NCBI GenBank assembly: GCA_029961685.1
Contig: JARWKL010000008.1
Coordinates: 36,675,144 to 36,739,143, forward strand
DNA: 64,000 bases
Source: Aristolochia californica
Taxonomy: Eukaryota; Streptophyta; Magnoliopsida; Piperales; Aristolochiaceae
Direction of reading: 5' to 3'
Both the position numbers and the translations under genes were made by a program. Under the pieces are notes generated by a model that was not told the DNA's origin, did no database searches, and worked only from the letters and a program-made list of their open reading frames with translations. Shown piece after piece: positions 54,685 through 64,000 of the stretch (positions are counted from its first letter, which is position 1; each line of letters opens with the position of its first letter).

Positions 54685-55000
54685 TGCTCTCTCTTCTCCT
54701 GAGACTTGACCCTCTTTTTAAGTCATCAAATTCGTGCTGTCTCGTTCTCTCTGGGAATCTCTCTTTAACTCTCTGATTGCGAGGAATGTTTGAAAAGCTT
54801 CTTATCACAGGCGTAAAAGCCAGGCCCAAAGCAAAGCAGGATAAAAAGAGCAAAAAAGGCCATCCCCTTCTCTCGCTTCTTTCAGTCATGTAAAGAAAAA
54901 GAGGAAGCGAGTGGGGGGAGAGAAAAGGAAACGAGAACTAGGGTTATTTTGTTTTGTTGCTGTTTGTTTGGCATTTCTTCTGCGAGAAAAAAAGGGTGGA
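53844..55000 (+). promoter_or_regulatory. PP1 upstream region and 5' UTR
   Basis: No other gene is visible. GC content rises from about 54,360. A (CT)n run at about 54,649-54,691 is typical of plant 5' UTRs or core promoters. I do not see an unambiguous TATA box at a suitable distance. The transcription start cannot be fixed from sequence. Confidence 0.5.
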
Positions 55001-55178
55001 ATGGACCCTGTTGTGTTGGATGATATAATCAATCGGCTCCTGGAAGTGCGCGGTAGTCGGCCGGGGAAGCAGGTGCAGTTGTCGGAGGCTGAGATTAGGC
55101 AGCTCTGCCTTGTCTCCAAGGACATTTTCATGCAGCAGCCAAATCTGTTGGAGCTCGAAGCACCCATCAAGATTTGCG
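55001..55178 (+). CDS. TOPP: Serine/threonine protein phosphatase PP1 catalytic subunit, exon 1
   Basis: PP1 removes phosphate from serine and threonine in many proteins and works with regulatory subunits. The exon encodes 59 residues plus one base: [20 protein letters not shown], then [36 protein letters not shown] and ICG. This is the complete N-terminus of plant PP1 (TOPP) proteins. It ends in phase 1 at TGCG|GTAATT, the donor site before the metal-binding GDIHGQ motif, which would begin exon 2. The start ATG fits the family length; an open frame continues upstream but has no ATG. No stop or frameshift is present, so the exon looks intact. Exon 2 is not in the window. Confidence 0.93.
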
Positions 55179-57428
55179 GTAATTTGTTCAATCCTGTTTG
55201 GTCTTTGATGTGGATTTTATCATTTGGCATCAAGCAACTTTGGGTCTGTCAAATTTAGTCGTGGTTAGGGGACTGCTGCTCTGGGTTTTGACTTAATTGG
55301 CTACTGGTGCGAGCATCCCCATTGTTCATATTGATATGGTTAAATTACAATTTTTCCGAAGCCCTTGCGTCTTCCTTTTTCTTCTTCTTCTTCTTCTTCT
55401 TCTTCTTCTTCTTCTTCTTCTTCTTCTTCTTCTTCTTCTTTTTTACCCCTGAACTTGTTTTTTTACCGCTGCAGGTGAACTTCTGCTGTTTTACGTCCTA
55501 CTGAAGATTGAATGTTTTCTGAAATTTTCCTTTCATGGCCGCATTTTACCCATGGGTGTAATTAAAGAGGTCGTCTTAGACGCGATCTGCAACCCCTTCT
55601 TTATTTTCTTTTATTTTTTTAAAACGACCCCCTCTTGATTGTTTCCGATTGTTTGTGTATGTATGGCTTTTGCTGTTTGATTGTTCAGTTTCTTTCGAGA
55701 TTCAGAAGCAGTAAGGATTTCCGTAAACTAGGTGCAGCCCCTCCTGTTCCTTTCGTTACTGCACTTTTATTAATTTTCCTATCATTATGTTGTTCGAGAA
55801 TGAGATTGAAGTTATTTTGAAGTCTTACTCATTTGGGTAGTTAACATTGAGGGTGTTGTTAATAGAATTCAACTGTACAGCCAAGTTAGTGCTGCTATTC
55901 TAATAAAAAAGGTCAGTTTCAGCAAGATATAGAGGCAAGTGTGTGAAGCTTCTAATCATATCTTTTTCAAAATTATTACGTATGTTTTCAAATTTTGGAG
56001 CCAGTAGTTATAACAACTTCAGTTAACTGTCGTGTTTCATTATATGTGCAGTGCCAGCGTCTGTGGTCCTCTTAGTTCTGAAATCTAATAATCCAACTTG
56101 TTGGAAAACTTTTGTCATTTTATTGTAACGGTTCTAAGTCTGCATAGTTCAACTGTACATAAGTGAGTTCTATATAATGTGAGTGGAAGCTGTAAAATAT
56201 GATGGAGATGATACCAATCCTCCATCTAATGGCAATTTCTTTGAGCACTAGTTTCTTAGATAGAAAAATTTAAATTCGCAGACTACTTTATATGAAAAGG
56301 AATTATGGCTCTATTTTGTTGAAAGGAAGTGTGGTATACCTGATGCAGACTATTTGTTGAAGTCATTAGCTTTGCTTCAGAAATTTGTCGAATATGCTGA
56401 CTATCTTAATTAAAATGTGCGCCTCATTGGAGCTATGATTCTGATGGTACACCTGTGTCAAAATTGTGGATTGGTCATTTGCTTTGTCATATCTGGTGTC
56501 TCTTAATCAGTCCATATGACTGATTTGAGTGTCTACCTAAGAAACTCCAAAAAATGGGAAACAGGAAAAAGAAAAGAAAAAAGAAGGTAAATATTGTCAA
56601 TGAATGATATGCATCCTTTTTCTATCTCTATATAATGATAGGTCACTATTCAATGCATTTGGCCAGGTGATATATTTAACTAGGCATGTGTGCATAGACA
56701 AAGAAAAATTAAGATAAAGCTAAATGATAATTTATGTATTCAATTTTCAAAAAGGACAATTTATTCTACTCATTTTTTAGGAAAAGTAGAATTTTATTTA
56801 AAGTGACAGATACAGAGATCCAACACAAGGAAGCAGATAGCATCAATAAAAGAATGAGAGTATGGAAGAAGAAGGGGAAAAGAATAATCAGAGATACTAG
56901 ATTCTGAATGTATGGATGAGAGTACTATACATTCCTATCTTGTGGTCTGTTTTTTTTTTATATTTACCTTCATATCTGCTAAAGGGTTTGTCTCCCTTGG
57001 AATATGAACCTAGGATATATGTATAGGAGATATAAACTACTTCCATGGTTCACTATTTACTTGACTTCCCACCTAATTGTGTTAAATGAATTCCTTCATA
57101 AAGGGAGAGAACTTCAGCCATCATGACATCCACCATTGCACGAGGATTCAAGTGGGGAACAATCGTCTGTTCCAGGGATTTCATATAATCTACCTCGGAT
57201 GTTGAGTTTGATCGAGTTGTCCTGAAACATATTGGGGCTGTTCTCCTGCGGACACTCGGTACCAGTCCTTAGTATAGGAGAAGAGGACATGTCGTTGCTT
57301 TGAGTTTTATTTTATTTTTTTAAAATTTACTATAAGTTTAATCTTAGCCCAGAAAATTATCTTTCTATAAGTCAGACCTATATGATGATGCTTGAAGTTC
57401 TATTTTAGAAGGTGTCATTATTTTTCTC
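55179..57428 (+). other. PP1 intron 1, left part
   Basis: No coding family is seen. It contains a (TTC)n microsatellite at about 55,371-55,442. The whole right end of the window is probably still this intron, because no GDIHGQ-encoding exon is found. Confidence 0.65.
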
Positions 57429-58244
57429 TGTAAGAAAACATGGAATTAGGGGCATTTTGGTCATTGCTCATGTATATTCATGATCTATATTGGCCAGGAA
57501 GGTCATAAGATAGTGATACATCATTCAAATTATTTGTCTATTTCGTTTTTGGTTTTATATGGTTGTATATAGTGGACGCATGTACTAAGGGCACTTATAT
57601 CCTTTTAGTTTGTCTTTTCACTTAATTGATATAATAAAAGAGATTAGAGATCAAGTTGGTCTCTGACAGTTGTTGCTCTACATGTAGCTCTCTCCTCTCT
57701 CTCTTTTGTCTCTTTTCCTCCTTCTTTCTCTCCTCTTTTTTCCTTTATTATTCAAATTTATATCGTATCAGAGCAATATAATTTGAGCTTGGGAAATTCT
57801 ACATAGAGTCCATTTTTGTTAAGCAAACATTTTTTATTGGGAGAAGTACTACAAATCTGTTCTTCTGAGTATTTTAAGGTTGGATCTTTTCCCCTTTCCT
57901 TGTGCCATAACCATTTGGTTGATAACTTGTCCTGCCTATTGAACAGTTATTATGTGTTATTATGCCTGGTTTTCTCCTATCCCTTTTCAGGTCTAGAGCA
58001 GACTTGTCTAAGTGTATGTACTACCTGTGAATATAACTCCTTGGAAGTGTTAAACTATTTTGGTTCTGAAACTGGTACAGATTCTGGTTGAAGGATTGGA
58101 TTTGGTTTATGACATATATCAGAAGTTCGGTTTCTGAGTCAGGACCACCTAAACCTGCCTAAGTTATGTTTGGCAAAACAGTTGTAGTACTGAATTGTTC
58201 TTGGTTGGGATTGTTTATTGGTTGTTTTCTTAGCTGGTTGTGGT

Positions 58245-59320
58245 AGAATGGCTGATATTGGGGAGGTTATTATTCCAACCAACCTCTCTACAAATTTTGT
58301 GAGCAAAGACTTCCATTCTATTCAAATTATTTTAGTGAAATTAAATGGGAAAGGTTACTTGAATTGGTCAAGATCAGTCCATATGTTTTTAAAAACTAAG
58401 TGAAAAGGCTAAATACTTTAAGGATGATCCTCCTAATTCTATGATAGAGGAGTGGAAGGCATAAGACAATCAAGTAGTGACTTGGCTCATTAACAATATG
58501 GAGCCTAGGTTTATTGACAGGTGATGAGTTGTGAAACTTTTAAGGAAATTTGTATTGCATTGGAATCTATCTATTCAAATTATTTTAGTGAAATTAAATG
58601 GGAAAGGTTACTTGAATTGGTCAAGATCAGTCCATATGTTTTTAAAAACTAAGGGAAAAGGCTAAATACCTTAAGGATGATCCTCCTAATTCTATGATAG
58701 AGGAGTGGAAGGCATAAGACAATCAGGTAATGACTTGACTCATTAACAATATGGAGCCTTGGTTTATTGATAGGTGATGAGTCGTGAAACTTTTAAGGAA
58801 ATTTGGATTGCATTGGAATCTATCTTATTTCAGGAGTGCAATTCATCCAAAGTTCATGACTTGTATGCCAAGTATTTCAACATGCGATGGGGCAACCGTT
58901 CTGCTACTAGCTACTTTACCAAGATATGAGGTGTTTTGCAAGTGCGTTTATCCTTTTATTACAAATGCAGATCAACTTCGAAAGAAAAGAATCAAATTCA
59001 AGTAACATGTTTCCTAGAAGGACTTGAATCAAAGTATGATGCAATCTGGGCTTAGATGTTGGCAAATGATGAAGTGACCACTCTTGAGAAGTCATTTAAT
59101 CCGGTTATTTGAGCTGAAAGTGCAGTAATGAATAAAGGTGAGAAGGATTCTAAGACAAGTGAAGTCACAACCTTCAATCTCAATTATGCCTCCACTAGAT
59201 CTGAAACCCCTAGAGGATGTGGAGGGGGTGGAAGAGGTCATGGTAGAGACAATGCAACTCGTTGTAGGGGACGTGGTGATGGAGGTGATAAAAGGTATCC
59301 ACTATGGAAGAACTAATCTT
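58245..59320 (+). pseudogene. Copia N gag
   Basis: ATG at 58,245 gives MADIGEVIIPTNLSTNFVSK, then LNGKGYLNWSRSVHMFLKTK, the usual start of this gag family. A 253 bp tandem duplication follows (58,318-58,570 and 58,571-58,823). Later parts are frameshifted; a glycine/arginine-rich segment (RGCGGGGRGHGRDNATRC) is at about 59,210-59,270. Confidence 0.85.
58318..58823 (+). repeat. 253 bp tandem duplication in copia N gag
   Basis: Adjacent copies begin 'ctattcaaattattttagtg' and run through 'aggaaattt(g)t/gattgcattggaatctat'. Few differences are seen. Confidence 0.9.
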
Positions 59321-59549
59321 TTTTTGTTTTTTGACAAAGTGTTGGGATAAATTTGTAAAACTAGCATGGGCCAACTCTAGCGTGCTTGAAGGTGAGACAA
59401 TGTCCACTAATGGGACTGAAGGAGAAATTTAGTAGTTACTTTACCAATTGTGTCAATTGACATCCACATCATCATCTCCCACACTACAAGATGTTGGATC
59501 CTCTTCTATTGTGAGTGCTTCTATGACAAACTCAAGTATGACTACACAC

Positions 59550-61140
59550 TGTGTTATTTAGTCCCTTGTGGATTGTTGATTCTGGAGCATCGAAACATAT
59601 GTCAAGTATGCCCACCTTTTTCTCGTATGCATTTTCTTCACAATCCTATGAAATTGTCACCTTAGCCGATGGGTCCACCTCATAGGATCGGGTGTGAGGG
59701 TGTTGTAACAATAGACATCACACATGTCGTTGTTACCTATCTTGGTTGTTTCAAAATTTCCTGTGAATCTCTTACCCTTAAGTAATATTACTAAGTCTTT
59801 GAATTGCCCTGTAACTTTTTGCCCTACATCATATATTTTTCAAGGTTTGTAGACGAAGAAGATGATTTGTCCGGGCACGAGAAAGTGGGTAGTACTTCTG
59901 GATGGTGTGTCTATTCTTAAAGGTAGTGGCACTCTCAACAAACACTTCACCATATTTGTGGCACTGAGCTTGGGACAACCATCTCCAACTAAGCAACATC
60001 ACTTCCTTCCTTTCTTGTCGTTTGATTTATCATTTTAGAGTGAATCTTGTCATCTTGGGAAGGATCATACAGTTAGTTTTCCAACAATTTCTAGTCAAAT
60101 TTTCAACCTTTTTGAATTAGTTCACTCTGATGTATGAGACCCATGTTGAGTCCCAAAGATTTTGGTTTCAAATATTTTGTGTCCCGATAGATGATTTTAG
60201 TAGAGTGACTTTGGCATATCTCCTTTGGGAGAAATTAGAAGTCTTTGATGTATTTACAAAGTTTTTCAATAAAATAAAAACCCACTTTGGTGTTGTAATT
60301 CACATAATTTTTGTACATATAATGGTCTGGGGTTTCTTAACCAAAAGTTCATTTCTTTTTATGACTTGCATGGAATCATTTATCAAACTTCATTTGTATA
60401 CATCCCTCAACAAAACGGGGTTATTAAAAGAAAGAATAGGCATCTACTTGAGGTTTTGCTCACCTTGTTATTTTATATGCATTTTCCTTTGTCTTTTTGG
60501 GTAATGCAATCTTAACCTCATGTTATTTGATTAATCGTATGTCATCCTCTATTCTATGGGGACGTATTCCTATGCAAGTGTTAAAACCTCATTGTAGGAT
60601 CTTTTATGTATGTCCTAAACTGTTTGGTTCTACATGTTTCATTCATTCATTTGGTAATACTAGTAACAAACTGTCCCCATATTCCATTAAATGTGTCTTT
60701 TTGCGTTACGTCATTAGAAGGGATACGAGTGCTACAATCCTACTACAAGGAAAACTTATATATCTGTTGATGTTATGTTTTATGAGAGTATGCCTTACAT
60801 AGCGTCATTTAGTGAGTCTCCATCAATTGCGTTGATCCCGGTTGAGGAGAGTTTAGTTGTTCGCAATTCAGTTCTTATAGTTGTTATTGATATTTCAAGT
60901 GCAGGTACCATACCCATACATCCACCACCATCACCTTCAAAGCCATTGCAAATGTATCAATGTCGCCTTGCATTCTCCAAATCAACTTTTGTGTCACCGT
61001 CCACTTATGACCAATATCAACAAGAGCCTCCTCCTCTAGTGTTGCCATTGCATTCTTCATCTACTGAATCTGAATTCTTTGATTTAGACTTGCCCATTGG
61101 GCTTTGGAAAGCAAACGGTCACGTACTTTTCATCTAGTGT
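59550..61140 (+). pseudogene. Copia N protease and integrase
   Basis: The protease phrase 'WIVDSGASKHM'-like is visible at about 59,570-59,600 across a frameshift. Integrase blocks: VPIDDFSRVTLAYLLWEKLE (60,170), LTSCYLINRMSSSIL (60,505) and KLSPYSIKCVFLRY (60,670). The linker has IPVEESLVV and SPSKPLQMYQC. Frames are strongly degraded. Confidence 0.78.
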
Positions 61141-61239
61141 CCAAATATGTGTCCTTCGATTTTTGTGATTGACCTATAAATCCTTTGCCTTGTCTCTGTG
61201 TACTTCTTCTATTTCTCACATGGTGTAGGATGCTTTACT

Positions 61240-62833
61240 AGTGCCTAAATGAAAATGAGTTATGCATGAAGAGATGGAGGCCATAGTTTCTAGGGGTACA
61301 CAAATGCTTTGTGATCCACCTGAGGGAGCTACCATTATAGGATGTCCACGAATGTATAGTATTAAATACAGAACTGATGGGGGCATTGAAAGGTACAAAG
61401 CTTGATTGGTTGCAAAAGAATACAAACCCATGACATCTATGTGTTTGAGGCGTTCTCCCCAATCTTTCTTACTTCTGTTAGAATTTTAATTTTTGTGGCA
61501 GTTAAAAAATGATTGCCTTTACATCAACTAGATATAAAAAACTTCTATTATTATGGTGATTTGCATGCGGAAACGTATATGGAATAACCACTTGGGCATG
61601 TTGCTTAGGGGAAAACTGGGAAGGTTTGCAAATTGAAAAATGCTATTTATTGTCTTAAACAGAGAATAGTGGGAACATGTGCAAATTGAAAATGGCTATT
61701 TATTGTCTTACATAGAGAATAGTAGGAATCTGTGCAAATTGAAGCTATTTATTATCTTAAACAGAGTCTTAGGGTATTGAATATTTCAGCAAGGTGGTTA
61801 TGAATTTTGGTTTCATGAAAAGCCGTTGTGATCATTCCATGTTTGTGTTGAGGAGACAATCTAGGTTGTTATTCTTATTGTATACGTGGATGACATTGTT
61901 TTGATGGGGAGTGATCCTAAAGGGGTCTAACAAGTAAAAATGTATTGAACAAAACATTTTTAGAGAAACGATTTTGGACAATTGAAATATTACATTGGTA
62001 TTGAGGTAGCCCGGAGTTAGAAAGGTATTGTCCTATTTCCGAAGAAGTACACTTTAAATATGTTAGAATATGGTCTTCTGGGTGCATGTCTTGTGGAGAC
62101 TCCCATGGAAGTTAACACCAGTCTTCATGATGACTAGGCTCCTAAACTTAAGTACAAGACAAAGTACATGCACAGATAAGTTGACTTACGCCATTGTTAC
62201 AAGGCCAAACATATCATTTGCAATGTGAGTTGTGAGCTAATTCATGTGGAATCCATGCAAAATACTCTTAAAAGGTTGCTTGTAGAATTGTAGAATATTT
62301 GAAAGGAGCTCCTAGAAAGGTCTATATAAACTCCCCATAGGAAGATTGATGTGTTGGGATACTTGGATGATGATTATGTAGGATCCACGATAAATGGGAG
62401 GTCTATGATTGGGTACTGCTGTTTTTTGGGGGTAATTTGATTAATTGGAAGAGTAAGAAAAAGAATGTAGTGGCCAAATCCAGTGCCTAGGCAGAGTAAA
62501 AAGCAATGACTCATACACTGAATGAGCTTGTGTGGATAAAATCAGTTTTTGATTAGTTAGGATTTCCCATTATAAAGCCTATGGTTATGAAGTGCAATCA
62601 AGCAACAATTTTGATAGCTAACAATCCAATTTTCCATGAGAGGACGAAGCATTTGGAATTAGAGTGCCATTTTATTAGAGATGTTGTAATGCAAGGGAAG
62701 GTTGTTGCACTATTTATGAAATCTTCTGAACAACTCGGTGACATCTTTACCAGACCTCTTGGAAGATGTAAGCATTCAATGTTTTATGACCAGCTGGAAC
62801 TATTTGATATTTATGCTCTAACTTGAGAGGGAG
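61240..62833 (+). pseudogene. Copia N reverse transcriptase and RNase H
   Basis: The catalytic phrase LIVYVDDIVLMGSDPKGV (about 61,875) keeps YVDD. Then come FGQLKYYIGIEVARS, YGLLGACLVETPMEVNTSL and YLDDDYVGSTINGRSMIGYC. RNase H ends in NPIFHERTKHLELECHFIRD and LGDIFTRPLGR (open 62,581-62,826). A polypurine tract 'cttgagagggag' meets the 3' LTR. A short duplicated stretch is at 61,620-61,770. Confidence 0.88.
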
Positions 62834-63141
62834 TGTAATAAATTTTGGAATTCAGGGCATTTATATATATTCATGATCTCTATTGGCTAGAATGGTCATA
62901 TGATTAGTGATACATCAATAAGATTATGTTTTATGTTGGCTTTATATGGCTACATACAGCAAACACATGTACTGAGGATGATTCTGTCCTTTTAGTTGTC
63001 TTTTCAAGTGATATAATAAAAGAGATTAAGGATTGATTGATCCTTGATGACTATTGCTCTACTCGCAGCTTTCTCCTCTCTTTGCTCTCACTTTTCCTTC
63101 TTCTTTCTTTACTCTTTACTTCTTTATTATTCAAATTTATA

Positions 63142-64000
63142 CTCTCTTGCCAAATGGATAGGTGAGCTTTCCATAAAGAGTGACATTGGACAGGAAAGGG
63201 ATGATGAGCCATGGTGCTATTGATTATATTACCTTTTAGGCATACAAATTCGCATGCCAATTCCTAAAAAAAAGTGACTCTTCCAGGACCGATCAACGAT
63301 ATGATGATTAACTTCGTGCTGGGTCTTACTGGAAGCTGTAGTTAAGATTACAGTAACAAATTTCTATGAGCTAGATGTTCTGGAGTAAAGGATTTCTCTT
63401 GTTGCTAAATGGCACATGACTTGAATGTTTGCGTGGCATGAGAGGCCATATCCAAGAATGTTTATGTGGCATGAGAGGTCGACAAGGTTTAGTTTCATTA
63501 AATATAAAGAGGGCCATGAGGGAGGGTTTGCTTGTCGGGGATAGGCCTTCTATCCTTCACATTTTGCCAAATCTTTGCCTGAGGAAGATCCATTAGATGT
63601 TTAGAAAGTTTAGGCCAACAGAGTATTGAGTCCACTTTCCACTCAGTTACACAACGAATTGATTTTACATTATGAAGGAATATTTTACATTTTTGGCAAG
63701 GCCAATATTCCATGGGACAACTGCAAGAGTGATCTTCCAAGACTTTTCCACCAATAGAAAGAGAGTTGGCTGGCTTCTATTCAAATAAACCTTTCAAAAA
63801 ATTGAGGTAACAATTTGACAAAACTCCTTAGGAAGTGTTTCCACACATTGCAGCAAATAGGCAACAGAGCTGGATACGATCTACCACTTTATTTGTCATT
63901 GTTGCAGAGTTTGCCAACGGAATGCAGGTTGAAAGCCCCTTACAAGGGGTTAGTCGACAATGAACTTGAAATGAAGTGAAGAATTCAATTCATCTTAAAT
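63142..64000 (+). other. Unassigned, probably PP1 intron 1
   Basis: I recognise no gene or element. An open frame of 80 codons on the minus strand at 63,498-63,740 matches no family I know. A direct repeat 'gtttatgtggcatgagagg' / 'gtttgcgtggcatgagagg' lies at about 63,428-63,478. Confidence 0.45.

Larger units (their letters stand above)
57429..63141 (+). mobile_element. Copia N in PP1 intron 1
   Basis: The LTRs at about 57,429-57,768 and 62,834-63,141 share 'tatattcatgatct', 'gatataataaaagagatta' and 'tattattcaaatttata'. The primer-binding site region reads 'tcgtatcagagc', one or two bases decayed. Flanks are ttctc and ctctc, a near match. It is on the same strand as PP1. Gag, protease, integrase, reverse transcriptase and RNase H are all present in decayed form, so this is an old insertion of a lineage different from A, D, G and H. 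Confidence 0.88.

Noticed and set aside
54605..54889. 94-codon frame on the minus strand upstream of PP1
   Set aside because: It arises from the (CT)n run read as Arg-Glu repeats and shows no family motif.
54911..55000. N-terminal extension of PP1
   Set aside because: The frame is open upstream but has no ATG, and PP1 proteins of plants start with MDP or similar at the chosen ATG.
63498..63740. 80-codon minus-strand frame at the right end
   Set aside because: No recognisable family and no supporting structure; it may be a relic but cannot be supported.

Overview
This window is plant nuclear DNA. The evidence is the first exon of a type-1 protein phosphatase with the usual plant splice site after the KICG motif, several LTR retrotransposons primed by initiator tRNA-Met, and fragments of plant genes (vacuolar sorting receptor, GRAS, PPR, RNA-dependent RNA polymerase). 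It is an angiosperm; nothing here fixes the species. About 85-90% of the window is LTR-retrotransposon sequence, and the only ordinary host gene seen is the PP1 exon at 55.0 kb.

Layout. 1-2.7 kb: non-coding debris like the interior of a non-autonomous element. 2.7-7.9 kb: a split LTR (I) holding CapR-1 (3035-7761, minus), a 4.7 kb LTR retrotransposon whose coding region is replaced by fragments of host genes. 8.0-11.2 kb: copia relic J (minus). 11.2-13.9 kb: a minisatellite and non-autonomous element K. 13,954-51,551: a nest built in copia G (minus). G holds copia A (17,555-42,706, plus), copia H (42,751-48,825, plus) and a 330 bp TRIM (50,777-51,106). A holds CapR-2 (21,199-32,769, plus) and copia D (33,552-41,479, minus). 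CapR-2 holds gypsy element C (25,685-32,422). D holds non-autonomous element E (33,716-36,503) and solo LTR F (38,980-39,412). I read the 5-bp target duplications directly: G agggt, A tgttg, H taagg, CapR-2 ctact, C gtaat, D attac, E aactt, F acccg; the TRIM (actta/acttc) and CapR-1 (acttg/gcttg) each have one changed base. 51.6-53.4 kb: copia fragment, LTR M, unassigned DNA. 53,411-53,838: a solo LTR of the CapR family (gatac duplication). 53.8-64 kb: 5' region and exon 1 of PP1, then a long first intron holding degenerate copia N (57,429-63,141).

The most notable system is the CapR family. CapR-1 carries, on one strand and mostly in one reading frame, pieces of an RDR, an unidentified protein, PABP, a vacuolar sorting receptor, glutamate synthase, eEF2 and the 26S proteasome ATPase RPT1, followed by a short tail of gypsy pol. 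CapR-2 has homologous LTRs, leader and pol tail but a different cargo (PPR pieces, a PAT1-type GRAS piece, unidentified modules). The family looks like a non-autonomous retrotransposon that picks up host transcripts repeatedly, perhaps moved by a C-like gypsy element, whose LTR and pol tail resemble those of CapR.

Protein identities rest on recalled family motifs, not on database searches. All transposon coding regions seen carry stops, frameshifts or lost catalytic residues.
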